A stretch of 64,000 nucleotides of DNA from CAMBDS01 sp964355675 (GCA_964355675.1 CAYHEC010000015.1:25687-89686), one strand, 5' to 3'; shown: positions 25,891 to 35,796, counted from the first letter of the stretch. Notes: generated by a model from the sequence alone, not told the origin. A program made the numbers and translations.

Positions 25891-26943
25891 ATGAAGCATC
25901 CCGGTCGCGTTATTGGTTTAATCTTGCTGGCGGTCTTTGTCACCTTTGCAGTCGTCAAGCTTAAGGCGGGATTTACCCCTAAACAGATGCGCCGAGCATC
26001 GATTCCGAACGTCCATGTTGAAACTCCTCACATCGAAACCATTAAAAGTACGCTGGAGTTCACCGGCGATATTGACCCCAACCGAAAGGTTGGAATATTC
26101 GCGCGAGTTGGTGGCAACCTGGAAAACGTCTTAGTACAAGTTGGTGATTGGGTTCAAACTGGGCAATTACTGGCTCAGATCGACACTACGGAGATTTATC
26201 AGGAATTGATTCTGTTTTCTGCAACCTATCATAACATCAAGACCATCTTAGACCGAAATCAGGAGCTCGCCGCTAAGAATCTGATTTCTACGCAGGAACT
26301 CGACAATTCCCGAGCCAGCATGGAGATAGCACAGGCCAATTACGAAGCATCCAAATTACGTATGAGGCATACGTCGATCACAGCCCCGTTCAACGGGATA
26401 ATCACTGAACGTTTTTTTGACCCAGGTGCTTTGGTAAATGCCAATAACGCCGTTCTTTTCACATTGGTTGATTTCCAGACTGTTAAAGTAATGGTCGATG
26501 TACTCGAAAAAGACATTCCAAAAATTAGAAAAGGCGCTCAGGCTTTCTTGACGGTTGACGCCTATCCGGGTGATGTATTCGAAGGCGTGCTGAAGCGCTT
26601 CAGTGAGTCTCTGGACGTTAGAACCAGAACGATGAATGTCGAAGTAGATGTTCCTAATCATGATCACCGTCTGAAGCCCGGTATGTTCGGTACTGTGCAC
26701 GTTGTTCTTGACACCCACCCTAATGCGATTACCATCCCTTCCAGCATCATCCTGAAAGACGCCGTGGGCTACTTTCTTTGGGTAGTTCATGACGGAAAAT
26801 CACTACGAAAAAATGTTGACGTCGGCTGGAATCAAAATGAACGAACTGAGATTCTTGCCGGACTATCGATCAAGGATAGTATTATTACCGTCGGCACACA
26901 ATCCCTCCGCGACAGTGGCAGTGTCAACATCAGCCAAAGGTAA
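25891..26943 (+). CDS. RND efflux pump periplasmic adaptor
   Basis: 350 residues of the AcrA/MexA family. An N-terminal membrane segment (VIGLILLAVFVTFAVV) is followed by the first lipoyl half (LENVLVQVGDWVQTGQLLAQID), a short alpha-hairpin, the second lipoyl half (TSITAPFNGIITERFFDPGALV), and beta-barrel and membrane-proximal domains (RLKPGMFGTVHVVLD). It bridges the inner-membrane pump to an outer-membrane channel. Six bases separate it from the pump gene. No outer-membrane TolC-type gene follows. No Shine-Dalgarno is visible; an AT-rich tandem run precedes the ATG. Confidence 0.92.
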   Translation: MKHPGRVIGLILLAVFVTFAVVKLKAGFTPKQMRRASIPNVHVETPHIETIKSTLEFTGDIDPNRKVGIFARVGGNLENVLVQVGDWVQTGQLLAQIDTTEIYQELILFSATYHNIKTILDRNQELAAKNLISTQELDNSRASMEIAQANYEASKLRMRHTSITAPFNGIITERFFDPGALVNANNAVLFTLVDFQTVKVMVDVLEKDIPKIRKGAQAFLTVDAYPGDVFEGVLKRFSESLDVRTRTMNVEVDVPNHDHRLKPGMFGTVHVVLDTHPNAITIPSSIILKDAVGYFLWVVHDGKSLRKNVDVGWNQNERTEILAGLSIKDSIITVGTQSLRDSGSVNISQR

Positions 26944-26949
26944 TCCAAT

Positions 26950-29900
26950 ATGTGGTTGACTCGTCTTGCCCTTAAGTACCCCGTTTCCACTTTTCTCTTC
27001 GCGGTCACTCTCGTCGTGCTCGGTTATGTGGCGTTCACACAACTCGAGGTCGATATGCTTCCAAACATATCGATCCCGGTTGTCAGCGTTTCCGCCAACT
27101 ATCCCGGCGCAGGACCACTTGATATGGAGCAATCCATCACTCTTCCTTTGGAGCGAGCTGTCAGTTCTGTTAATGAGGTGAACTTCGTCGAATCCACCAC
27201 TCGAGAAGGTAATTCCCGCGTAAGGATAAATTTCAACTGGGGCGCTAACGTTGACGTAGGGATGATTGATGTAGTTCAACGTATCAATCGCATAGCCAAT
27301 CAGTTGCCCGAGGGTGCCGGTACACCAACAGTCTCCCGCTTCGACATCACTTCGCGTCCCATCTGTCAGGTAACCGTATCCGCCGAAATGGATGAGCGAG
27401 ATCTCTATGATCTTGCTTATAACATTATTGCTCCCCAGATCGAACATCAGACCGGAGTCGCTTCGGCAAGTGTCAGCGGTGGCAGAGTGCGAGAGATCCA
27501 CGTCATACTGGACCGCAACCGTCTGTTAGCGCTACAGATGCCAGTTCAAACTGTCCTGTCAACGATTGCCAGCTCCAATCTCTTGATACCTTCCGGGAGC
27601 ATGAAAACTTCGGGGCTCGACTTCTCCCTTACCACTGAGAGCCGCTTCAACCTGATCGAACCCATAGAGAACATCATCCTTCGATCAACCGGCGGCGTCC
27701 CTGTCCGCATTCGTGATGTTGGAAGCGTGGAAGACAGCTATCAGGACGAGACCCAGATCATCCGCATCAATGGAAAGACCGGCATTTCCATCCAAGTCAT
27801 CAAGCTTGCCAGTGCCAATACGATTGAAGTAGTCGATAATATCGTCAGTGCATTGCCCAAACTAACCGGCGTGCCGGATAACGTCAAGCTCGACCTCGCA
27901 TTCGACCAGTCGGTCTATATCCGCAAGACCATCAATGGTCTGTTGCATGAGGCTCTCATCGGCGCAGTACTCGCCATCATCATCATCCTCGTCTTTTTAA
28001 GAAATGTCAAAGGTACGACGATCATCATGGTCGCCATTCCACTCGCATTCATGTTCACTTTCATCTGGTTTCGATTCACTGGATTGACTTTGAACATCAT
28101 GACCTTCGGCGGGCTCGCACTTGCGGTCGGAAGACTGGTGGACGACTCCATCGTGGAATTGGAAGCCATATCGCGGCACTACAACTACCGCAGTCCGGGT
28201 CAGACTAAGCTTCAGGCTACACTCGAGGCCGCTGGGGAGGTCGCCTCACCTATCTTTATCTCGACGCTCAGCACTGTCATCGTCTTTCTTCCGATAATCT
28301 TCCTTACCGGCATCACTAAATTGATGTTTATGCCTTTGACTGCGACAATTGCAATAGCGCTTTTCGGATCATTCTTTGTATCGCGAACTGTCACACCGTT
28401 AATGTGTCTTAAGTACTTACCTGCAGAGAAAAAGATCGATTTCACCTCCAGACGCCTCCCTGATCGGACACGAGTATTTTTCTTCAACATGATTGAGGGG
28501 CTGGATCGCTGGTACGAACGCAAGCTGACTTGGGCGCTCGATCACCGGCGGATTGTTATCGGGTCTATTGTCGCCTTCACAATTGTATCGGGGGGACTTT
28601 TTAAATTTATTGGGACTGAGTTTTTCCCCGATCAGGACGAAGGTGTGTTCAACGTGAATATCAAAATGCCAGTTGGGACCCGAGTCGAGGAAACACAAAA
28701 GAAAGTCGAACTGGTGCAAGCGATCATAATAGAAAATGTCCCTGAAATTCGAACTATTATGTCGGACGCTGGCGTTTCATTGACTGGTGGAGGTGGAGGC
28801 GGACGAGGTAACTCCGGCGGGCATCAAGGATCGATCAATGTAGGTCTCGTCGATGTCGATAAGAGGTCGCGGTCCGTTTTCGACATTGTACGTGATCTTA
28901 GACCTAAACTAAGCAAAATCGTCGGTCCGGAGGTGACGATACGTCAAACCGGATTCCTCCGTTTTTTGATGAATTTTGGCAGCTCTGCGCCGATCAGTAT
29001 CGAAGTTCGAGGTTTCGATCTTGATAGTGGTATGAAACTGGCTAAACAAGTTTCCGACGTCGTGCGTTCCACACCGGGCGCCACGGACGTGCAAATTTCT
29101 CGCGACGACAACCTTCCGGAACTGCGCGTCAAAATCGACCGACAGAAAGCAGGGGTACTCGGTCTGAACATCGGCCAGATCGCCAACACGATCAACACCT
29201 GCATCAACGGTTCGGTACCGTCACTCTACTCAGATCCAGTCACCGGGAATCAGTATAACATCCTCGTCAGGTTTGAGGAGAGTTTCAGATCTCGCATTGA
29301 AGATATCGAGAAAATAGTTTTAACGACTTCTGATGGTAAAACAGTGCTATTGGGTAATGTCGCCTCAATCGAACGCACTAACGCTCCTGTTCAGATTCAA
29401 CGCAAGTATCAACAGCGGTTCATCGAGATCCAAGCCAACGCAACTGACCGGCCATTGGGGGACGTCGCTTCAGACATTCGGTTGCGACTCGATTCACTTA
29501 CAGTACCGGCCGGTTTTGAGCTTTACATTGGGGGTAATGTCGAGCAACAACAGAAAGCCTTCAAGGATTTATTGCTGGCTTTTGCCCTGGCGATATTGTT
29601 GGTTTATGTAGTAATGGCATCTCAGTTCCAGTCTCTTCTCGACCCGTTCATAATCATGTTCACTGTCCCGCTCGGAATGGTGGGAGTTCTCTGGGCACTA
29701 TTTTTAACCGGTGTTACCCTTTCGGTCACCTCGTTTCAAGGTATTATTGTCATGGTTGGAATCGTCGTTTCGAATGGCGTACTGCTGGTTGACTACACCA
29801 ATCGCTTGCGTATGAAAGGCGTATCACTCAACGATGCGGTCCGTTTGGCGGGAGTCACCCGGCTTAAGCCGATCCTGATGACCTCGCTGGCGACGATTCT

Positions 29901-30078
29901 GGGATTAATTCCTATGGCGGTTGGCATGGGTGGTGAAAAGACTCAAGCCCCACTCGCGCTTGCAGTAATTGGTGGGTTGACCGTTTCGACTGCGCTGACG
30001 CTTTTCTTTGTACCGGTTCTATACACTATTTTCGAACAAAGACTGAAAACAGAAGGCGATATAGTTGAAGTTGACTAA
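26950..30078 (+). CDS. RND efflux pump permease (HAE1/AcrB-like)
   Basis: 1042 residues, the usual size, with twelve membrane helices in two halves and two large periplasmic loops. Landmarks are the N-terminal MWLTRLALKYPVSTFLFAV, the TM4 motif GGLALAVGRLVDDSIVELEA with the proton-relay Asp pair, and helix TM10-11 (GIIVMVGIVVSNGVLLVDYTN). It uses the proton gradient to expel drugs, bile-like compounds, metals or lipids; the substrate is not evident. A glycine-rich insert (GGGGGGRGNSGG, about residue 616) lies in the second periplasmic half. It is cotranscribed with the adaptor. A 272-base gap follows. Confidence 0.95.
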   Translation: MWLTRLALKYPVSTFLFAVTLVVLGYVAFTQLEVDMLPNISIPVVSVSANYPGAGPLDMEQSITLPLERAVSSVNEVNFVESTTREGNSRVRINFNWGANVDVGMIDVVQRINRIANQLPEGAGTPTVSRFDITSRPICQVTVSAEMDERDLYDLAYNIIAPQIEHQTGVASASVSGGRVREIHVILDRNRLLALQMPVQTVLSTIASSNLLIPSGSMKTSGLDFSLTTESRFNLIEPIENIILRSTGGVPVRIRDVGSVEDSYQDETQIIRINGKTGISIQVIKLASANTIEVVDNIVSALPKLTGVPDNVKLDLAFDQSVYIRKTINGLLHEALIGAVLAIIIILVFLRNVKGTTIIMVAIPLAFMFTFIWFRFTGLTLNIMTFGGLALAVGRLVDDSIVELEAISRHYNYRSPGQTKLQATLEAAGEVASPIFISTLSTVIVFLPIIFLTGITKLMFMPLTATIAIALFGSFFVSRTVTPLMCLKYLPAEKKIDFTSRRLPDRTRVFFFNMIEGLDRWYERKLTWALDHRRIVIGSIVAFTIVSGGLFKFIGTEFFPDQDEGVFNVNIKMPVGTRVEETQKKVELVQAIIIENVPEIRTIMSDAGVSLTGGGGGGRGNSGGHQGSINVGLVDVDKRSRSVFDIVRDLRPKLSKIVGPEVTIRQTGFLRFLMNFGSSAPISIEVRGFDLDSGMKLAKQVSDVVRSTPGATDVQISRDDNLPELRVKIDRQKAGVLGLNIGQIANTINTCINGSVPSLYSDPVTGNQYNILVRFEESFRSRIEDIEKIVLTTSDGKTVLLGNVASIERTNAPVQIQRKYQQRFIEIQANATDRPLGDVASDIRLRLDSLTVPAGFELYIGGNVEQQQKAFKDLLLAFALAILLVYVVMASQFQSLLDPFIIMFTVPLGMVGVLWALFLTGVTLSVTSFQGIIVMVGIVVSNGVLLVDYTNRLRMKGVSLNDAVRLAGVTRLKPILMTSLATILGLIPMAVGMGGEKTQAPLALAVIGGLTVSTALTLFFVPVLYTIFEQRLKTEGDIVEVD

Positions 30079-30350
30079 ATAAATTAACTCACTTCCCGAT
30101 AGTGCTCGCGTGGATCGATTTCCAAATCGACCGCCCATAACGGCGGGTTTGGAATCCCACCCCAAGCTCTGCTTAAGTTTTTGTGACTCGACACTACCAA
30201 TATCTCTCAACTCATTATACATTTTTCAATCACATTATTTTGATTTTTCTCAATCTTGCATTTTATCTACTGAGATTTTTACTTATCTTTCTTGCCTGTT
30301 GCTTCCCGAAGAGACTCTCTATCTTAAAAGTAACTTAACGAGGTCTATCT

Positions 30351-31022
30351 TTGCCCACAGATACGATAGATTCAATTATTCGTGATCTACTTGATCGTCA
30401 TCGACACGAAAAGAATAACCCAGCCGAATTCAAAGAAAAAATGCTGGCTATGGGTTCGGAAGGTGGTCGATTCGTCGAGACAATTGTGCGAAGTATCAAG
30501 CCCAGAAGGGGACTTGAAATCGGTACTTCGTCGGGATTCTCAGCTCTTTGTGCAATGAAAGGAGCCATGGATGCATACGCCAATCCTTCTTTGTGCCCAT
30601 TTCAATTAATAACCGTTGACTTCGATCCAGCCAAAGCCGCTTGGGCACGTGACAACTTCCAAAAAGCAGGCGTTGGCGGAAAAATTAAAATCCTTATCCA
30701 GGATGCCCTCGAAGCCGCACAAGGCGTAGAAGGACCATTTGATTATGTGCTTCTCGACGCAAGCAAGGCACAAACTTTGCCCATTTTAAAGGTCTTGCTT
30801 TCGAAACTCTCACCCGGGGCGATTATCCTTACTGACAACATGTTGACACACGAAGATGAATTGCGGGAATTCGCCCAATTCGTCCGTCATCACCCCGATC
30901 TGAGTTCAGCCATGCACCCAATCGGAAACGGAATCGAAGTCACAATCAAGCTGACAGACCGATTGTCAGATGAAGTTGTATTGGGTGATTCATTTGAAAA
31001 ATTAAAGAGAGTCAATATATGA
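30351..31022 (+). CDS. Class I SAM-dependent O-methyltransferase
   Basis: 223 residues resembling the catechol/caffeoyl-CoA O-methyltransferase group. Motif I is GLEIGTSSGFSALC, the acidic strand is ITVDFDPAKAAWAR, and the metal-site strand is FDYVLLDASKAQ with LTDNMLTH later. The start is TTG at 30351, preceded by GAGG at a proper distance; no ATG fits the N-terminus. The stop overlaps the next gene ATG (ATGA), so the two are coupled. The acceptor molecule is unknown. Confidence 0.85.
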   Translation: MPTDTIDSIIRDLLDRHRHEKNNPAEFKEKMLAMGSEGGRFVETIVRSIKPRRGLEIGTSSGFSALCAMKGAMDAYANPSLCPFQLITVDFDPAKAAWARDNFQKAGVGGKIKILIQDALEAAQGVEGPFDYVLLDASKAQTLPILKVLLSKLSPGAIILTDNMLTHEDELREFAQFVRHHPDLSSAMHPIGNGIEVTIKLTDRLSDEVVLGDSFEKLKRVNI

Positions 31023-31450
31023 ACTGGAGCTATTCGGGTAAAATCTTTCTGCCCCTGTTTCCCGAACAGGTTTATCCACTTCTTACGACAATGAATGGTC
31101 TTAAAAAATGGTTTGTACGCAGATCTCAAATCGACTTCCGTCCCGGCGGACGAATGATTTTGACCTTTGCCAAGAACGATACAATCCTCGCGCGAATAAC
31201 AAAAATAACTCCCAATGAGTTATTCTGTTTCGAATGGCCTCTCGACGATGTACATCCAGTGACACAAGTGGAAATCAAGCTCGAAATATTGGGCAAAGGC
31301 ACAATGCTGACATTGACCGATGGAGAATTCGAGGCCGATCTGAAAAATGCCGCGCACTTTCAGGCAATCGTGCAAGGTTGGTCGGGCTATCTCTGGAATT
31401 TGAAATCCATTGCCGTATTCGGGAATGACTTGCGGAACGAGTGGGAGTAG
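31019..31450 (+). CDS. SRPBCC (AHSA1-like) ligand-binding protein
   Basis: 143 residues of the START-like fold: LFPEQVYPLLTTMNGLKKWF at the start, the RPGGRMILTF strand, ITPNELFCFEW, and the long C-terminal helix HFQAIVQGWSGYLWNLKSI. AHSA1-type bacterial proteins bind hydrophobic ligands or modulate partners and have no fixed reaction. It is translationally coupled to the methyltransferase, suggesting one small-molecule pathway, but no further evidence is present. Confidence 0.82.
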   Translation: MNWSYSGKIFLPLFPEQVYPLLTTMNGLKKWFVRRSQIDFRPGGRMILTFAKNDTILARITKITPNELFCFEWPLDDVHPVTQVEIKLEILGKGTMLTLTDGEFEADLKNAAHFQAIVQGWSGYLWNLKSIAVFGNDLRNEWE

Positions 31451-31883
31451 GAGGGAAATGCAGCATTTAGAATGCAGAATGAAGAGTTGGCGCTTCGCAG
31501 TCATACGGGGGACGTGCTAACAGCGTAGCAAATCAGCAAGCCGTCAACCATAAAAGGTTGACGGCTTGCGATTCATCCTATTTCTCAGATCACTTTAAGT
31601 AGTACTTGGAGAGCGGCTTTTCCAGCCGCTCTTTCCCGCACTTGTTGGGCTTTCACACCGATTAGAACGGCTTGAAAAGCCGCTCTCCTAACACCACTAC
31701 TACCTACCCCCTGAAAAACACATAATTATAATGAAATATTTTATGTTATTGATATTATAAATACTATGTATGGCATAATCATTGCTAAGCTTGTGACTGG
31801 GCGACAATTCTTCCTTATTGTCGGCAATATCTTCCCATATTTCTTTAACTTACCTTCAATTCCAAAATATCGTATAACCCTGC
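31451..31883. other. Intergenic interval filled with inverted repeats
   Basis: About 31535-31570 holds a GCAAGCCGTCAACC / GGTTGACGGCTTGC hairpin. Bases 31608-31628 and 31668-31688 are 21-bp arms of a larger inverted repeat (GGAGAGCGGCTTTTC type, one mismatch) that each also fold locally (AGCGGCTTTTCCAGCCGCT). An AT-rich stretch (31715-31770) precedes the glycosyltransferase gene and may carry its promoter. I believe no gene here. Confidence 0.65.
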
Positions 31884-32996
31884 ATGGAAATAAAACTTCC
31901 GAATATACCCGTGTCTCATTCCAAGAAGGAGACCAAACTCCCCGTAAAAAAAATCGTTGCTGTCTATTCAATTTCTCCAGAGTACTTCGCTTGTCCGTAT
32001 ATACGGATATGGAGCCCGATGTCTGGATCGACCGAATTCGACGCAGTGGGTGGATGTTGCATTGGACGAGGCGGTTTATTGAGATACAGTTCCAGACTCG
32101 CACAGGTTTCTGACGTTATCATTCTTCAACGCGAATTTCCCAGCTATGTCAAAGCAACGGAAGATATACTCGAAATCGCGGAGAGCCGTGGGATCCCGGT
32201 ATTGCTCGAATCCGATGATGATCTGGTCAACCTCCCCGATGAACATCCCGCGGCGGCAATTTCTGCCGAGCTCCGAACAAACCTTGAACGAGTTGCTCAC
32301 CGCCTTAGCGGGTTTATTGTCTCAACCAACCATCTTGCCACTTTATTCAAAAAATACGACAAACCGATCTATGTAGTCCCTAATTTCATAGATGATCGAT
32401 TATGGCAGATGCCGCCACTTAAGCGCGATCCTAACATTATGATTATTGGTTATATGGGGACGCCAACGCATAGAGAGGATCTTGACTGTGCTATCCCATC
32501 AATTAAGAAGATTTTGCATAAATATCAAGGCAAAGTCGAATTCTGGTTGTGGGGTGACCTCCCCATACCGCTTCGTCAGACAAAAGGAGTCAGGTTGATA
32601 GCCGGATTGAATGTTAATTATCCGGAATTTGTTACAAATTTTACATTTACTAGGCCGGACATCGCCATCGCGCCTTTGCGGGACGTCCCCTTTAACTACT
32701 CGAAAAGCGCGATCAAATATTTTGAATATTCAGTTTCACGGATTCCGGGTATTTATTCAAAAGTAGGTCCCTACGCTCATGCTGTCGAAAATGGGAAGAC
32801 GGGATTATTGGTTGAAAATAGTGAATCGGCTTGGACCAACGCGCTGGAGAGTCTGCTTCAAGATCCCTCACTCCGCAATCGAATCGGTGGAACGGCAAGG
32901 ATAACCGTAATGCGGGATCATTCGCTGGCTAATAAGGGTAGTACTTTGTCAGATAAGCTTCTGGAAATTGTGAACAATTCTAAATCAAATAATTGA
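31884..32996 (+). CDS. Glycosyltransferase, GT4-like, paralogue 1
   Basis: 370 residues. The core shares with the next gene the segments KKIVAVYSISPEYFACPY, LLESDDDLVNLP, the linker YVVPNFIDDRLWQ (a 'NxID' GT-B hinge) and the donor-domain phrase DIAIAPLRDVPFNYSKSAIK followed by FEYS. These fit the C-terminal GT4 donor-binding fold. The likely role is sugar transfer to a surface glycan, lipid or protein. The N-terminal about 20 residues before KKIVAVYS are not shared with the paralogue and have no clear ribosome site, so the true start may be later. Confidence 0.8.
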   Translation: MEIKLPNIPVSHSKKETKLPVKKIVAVYSISPEYFACPYIRIWSPMSGSTEFDAVGGCCIGRGGLLRYSSRLAQVSDVIILQREFPSYVKATEDILEIAESRGIPVLLESDDDLVNLPDEHPAAAISAELRTNLERVAHRLSGFIVSTNHLATLFKKYDKPIYVVPNFIDDRLWQMPPLKRDPNIMIIGYMGTPTHREDLDCAIPSIKKILHKYQGKVEFWLWGDLPIPLRQTKGVRLIAGLNVNYPEFVTNFTFTRPDIAIAPLRDVPFNYSKSAIKYFEYSVSRIPGIYSKVGPYAHAVENGKTGLLVENSESAWTNALESLLQDPSLRNRIGGTARITVMRDHSLANKGSTLSDKLLEIVNNSKSNN

Positions 32997-33025
32997 TTAA
33001 CTATTATATTTCACAGCACTAAACA

Positions 33026-34096
33026 ATGATCCATCTGCCTGATAAGAAGGTCGTCGCGATCTATTCAAGCGATCCGGAGTACTTTGCTTGCCCCTATATT
33101 CGCATCTGGAGTCCGATGTCAGTATCGAGCGAATTCGAAGCATTCAGCGGGTGCAGAGTCGATGGGAACGGGATAAAGTGCAACACAAAACTCGTTCATG
33201 ATGCAGATATAGTCATTCTTCAACGGGATTTTCCAAGCCATGTCGAGGCTGTGCATAGAATACTCACTATCGCAAAGGAGCGCGGTGTGCCCGTTGTTCT
33301 GGAATCCGATGACGATTTGATAAATCTTCCCAAAGAGCACCCAGCATCGCCAATTTCTGTTGGCCTCCAGTCGGGATTGGAGTCATCGGCACACCTTTTA
33401 AGTGGTTTCATTGTTTCAACTGAACACCTCGCCTCGATCTTTAAGAAATACGGCAAACCGGTCTATGTAGTTCCAAATTTTATCGATGACCGTTTATGGC
33501 AATTGACTCCTCTCAAACGTGATCCTGAACTATTGGTAATTGGATATATGGGCACGCCTACTCATAAAGAGGATCTTGACTGTGCCATCCCTGCACTGAA
33601 AAAACTGTTGCACAAGTATCAAGGAAAGTTAGAACTCTGGCTCTGGGGCGCTTTGCCAGAAGATCTTCGTCAGAATCCGGGAGTCAAGCTGGTGGCGGGC
33701 TTAAATGTCAATTATCCGCAATTTGCGGCTGACTTCATTTCCAATCGACCGGACATTGCTATTGCTCCCTTGCGGGACGTCCCCTTCAACTACTCAAAGA
33801 GTGCGATCAAATTCTTCGAGTACTCATTGTTGCGCATCCCAGGAGTCTATTCCAAGGTCGGACCTTATGCTACAGTAGTGGAGGATGGAAAGACAGGAAT
33901 TTTAGTTAATAACAACTTTTCAGCATGGATGGAAGCTCTTGAAAGCCTGATAACCGAACCATCGCTTCGCAGTCGGATTGGGGGGAGCGCGAGGATTAGT
34001 GTTATCCGGAATCATTCGCTTTCTAACAAAGGAAGCGCTCTCTCGAATGTTCTATCGGAATTTATTCAATATTCTGCATCAAATTGCGGCTGTTGA
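33026..34096 (+). CDS. Glycosyltransferase, GT4-like, paralogue 2
   Basis: 356 residues, collinear with the preceding gene along its whole length and identical at most positions by eye (for example LESDDDLINLPKEHPAS, YVVPNFIDDRLWQL, IAIAPLRDVPFNYSKSAIKF). This is a recent tandem duplication that may have diverged in acceptor choice. The last codons (NCGC, stop) fall in the inverted end of a repeat element (34090-34213), whose CTGTTGA supplies the TGA stop. The gene's original C-terminus may therefore have been slightly changed. Confidence 0.8.
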   Translation: MIHLPDKKVVAIYSSDPEYFACPYIRIWSPMSVSSEFEAFSGCRVDGNGIKCNTKLVHDADIVILQRDFPSHVEAVHRILTIAKERGVPVVLESDDDLINLPKEHPASPISVGLQSGLESSAHLLSGFIVSTEHLASIFKKYGKPVYVVPNFIDDRLWQLTPLKRDPELLVIGYMGTPTHKEDLDCAIPALKKLLHKYQGKLELWLWGALPEDLRQNPGVKLVAGLNVNYPQFAADFISNRPDIAIAPLRDVPFNYSKSAIKFFEYSLLRIPGVYSKVGPYATVVEDGKTGILVNNNFSAWMEALESLITEPSLRSRIGGSARISVIRNHSLSNKGSALSNVLSEFIQYSASNCGC

Positions 34097-34213
34097 AAAA
34101 GTCTCAAGCGAGGCCAAGCGGACGCCCTCGTCCGCTCTCACTTAAAGCACAAACAGCCGGCGCGCGGGGGCGTAAGCCTGGCCGAATAAGGAGTTTTCAG
34201 ATTTTTTCAACAG
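34090..34213. mobile_element. MITE-like element, family A copy 2
   Basis: 124 bp with terminal inverted repeats CTGTTGAAAAAGTCT and AGATTTTTTCAACAG (one mismatch). The interior holds CCAAGCGGACGCCCTCGTCC, also seen near 13.85 kb. It overlaps the last seven bases of the upstream gene. Confidence 0.75.
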
Positions 34214-34221
34214 AATCAGAT

Positions 34222-34506
34222 TCAGACAACCAGATCGGCATACTCAGAATTCTTCTTGATAAATGATTCGACGTAAGAACATTGGGGGTTGACCTTTAAT
34301 CCATCGGCGCGAGCCGCATCAAGAGCGTGTCTGGTAATGATGCCAGCGAGTCCGCGACCACGAAGTTCATCAGGTGTTCCAGTATGGGTGAAAGTGATAA
34401 CATCTTTGCTAAGAATGTATTCCAACACGGCTATTTTGCCATCGACCGCGATTTCGTATCGACTGGACGCCGAATTATTGACGACAATTAGATTACCGTC
34501 TGACAA
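34222..34506 (-). CDS. Small GNAT-like N-acetyltransferase (YjdJ type)
   Basis: 94 residues of the minimal GCN5-related acetyltransferase group. The pattern is clear: RYEIAVDGKIAVLEYILS, then ITFTHTGTPDELRGRGLAG, where R-G-R-G is the acetyl-CoA pyrophosphate loop, and the ending NPQCSYVESFIKKNSEYADL. The family is widespread and its substrate is unknown. It sits 41 bases downstream of the pirin gene on the same strand, so the two may be cotranscribed. Confidence 0.9.
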   Translation of the reverse strand: MSDGNLIVVNNSASSRYEIAVDGKIAVLEYILSKDVITFTHTGTPDELRGRGLAGIITRHALDAARADGLKVNPQCSYVESFIKKNSEYADLVV

Positions 34507-34547
34507 ATTAATTCTCCTTACAATTTGGGTTGATTTATAACTGCCAG

Positions 34548-35447
34548 TTATTTTAGAAATGTTCCGTTATTCAGCTCACGAAATGCCTGCCTGAGTTGTT
34601 CCTCGGTGTTCATGACAATTGGCCCGTGCCATGCGACAGGCTCCTCAAGTGGTTTGCCGGATATTAGAAGGAAGCGAACACCATCCTCGCCTGCTTGAAC
34701 GATTACTTCGTCACCTCGGTCGAACAATACAAGCGATCTATTGTCAGCATCTGTAAGGGGTAATAATTCGATTCCTCGAGCGCCTTCAGTCGGTACAGGG
34801 CGGGGTGAGGAAGCATCCTGAAACTTACCTGACCCAGCGAAAATATAGGCAAAGGCATGCCTCATGGTCTCGACTGGAAGGATTTTTCTCTTACCCGGAG
34901 GTATCGAAACATCGATATATGTCGGATCAGCAACTATTCCTTCCACAGGTCCTCTTTTACCCCAAAATCTTCCGCAGATAATGCGCGTTCGCGTCCCATC
35001 ATCATCGATGACTTCCGGTATATCTGTTGATTTAATTTCCTGATAGCGCGGATCTGTCATTTTTAGTGCCGCAGGAAGATTTGCCCACAATTGGAAGCCG
35101 TGCATTTTCCCCATCTCATCACCTTTGGGCATCTCCTGATGAATGATCCCGCTTCCAGCAGTCATCCACTGAATGTCGCCAGTTGAAATCGCCCCTTGAT
35201 TTCCCATGCTGTCTCCATGGTCAACAGATCCAGCAAGAACGTAGGTGATTGTCTCGATCCCGCGATGGGGATGCCACGGAAAACCGGCACTGTAATCAGC
35301 CGGATGATCGCCACGGAAATCATCGAACAGAAGGAATGGGTCGAAATCGGTTGTATTGCCAAAACCGAAAGCACGGTGAAGCCTGACTCCAGCGCCTTCT
35401 AACGTCGGCGTTGCCTGGCTGATTCTTTTTACGGGTCGAATTGACAT
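34548..35447 (-). CDS. Pirin-family protein
   Basis: 299 residues, two cupin domains. The metal-binding motif is in the N-terminal cupin: FPWHPHRGIETITYVLAGSV, then HGDSMGNQG and GSGIIHQEMP, giving the His residues and Glu that bind iron. Pirins act as quercetin dioxygenases in vitro or as redox-sensitive regulators; the physiological substrate is usually unknown. The C-terminal cupin (from about 180) is less conserved, as expected. It is followed by the small acetyltransferase. Confidence 0.93.
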   Translation of the reverse strand: MSIRPVKRISQATPTLEGAGVRLHRAFGFGNTTDFDPFLLFDDFRGDHPADYSAGFPWHPHRGIETITYVLAGSVDHGDSMGNQGAISTGDIQWMTAGSGIIHQEMPKGDEMGKMHGFQLWANLPAALKMTDPRYQEIKSTDIPEVIDDDGTRTRIICGRFWGKRGPVEGIVADPTYIDVSIPPGKRKILPVETMRHAFAYIFAGSGKFQDASSPRPVPTEGARGIELLPLTDADNRSLVLFDRGDEVIVQAGEDGVRFLLISGKPLEEPVAWHGPIVMNTEEQLRQAFRELNNGTFLK

Positions 35448-35713
35448 GGAATTATTTGAACTGAATTATAGAAAGATTTTTAAATTAGACAGACTCTCGC
35501 ACGATTCGATACTATTGTCCTGTCACGGTGGTAATGTCGCACAGCTCGAGTAGCGGCGACTTCAGTCACAGTACCGAAGGGCAAATAATTCGCCCCTTCT
35601 GTCAGTGTTTGTATGAGATGACATACTTTAGAAACACTGCATTGGTAGTACGAGAAATTTTCAGTAAGTGAGGGATGGGCGTCACGATAAAGTGAGGTTG
35701 ATCTACAAAAGTA

Positions 35714-35757
35714 AGATAATAAAACAGGGCTGTTCCATTTAACTGGAACAGCCCTGT
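35714..35757 (-). terminator. Rho-independent terminator after the cargo protein gene
   Basis: A perfect 14-bp stem (ACAGGGCTGTTCCA and its complement) with loop of six bases, followed on the minus strand by TTTTATTATC, 40 bases past the stop at 35797. The rest of the gap 35448-35796 contains GGCGACTTCAGTC and GAAGGGCAAATAATTCGCCC repeat fragments (about 35551-35602) and no gene. Confidence 0.85.
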
Positions 35758-35796
35758 ATTTCATTCCGGACAAATCAACAATCTATACCCGATAAA

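Noticed and set aside
30079..30350. Possible small genes between the RND pump and the methyltransferase
   Set aside because: Short frames on both strands are AT-rich and low in complexity, with no ribosome site; I treat the interval as promoter region.
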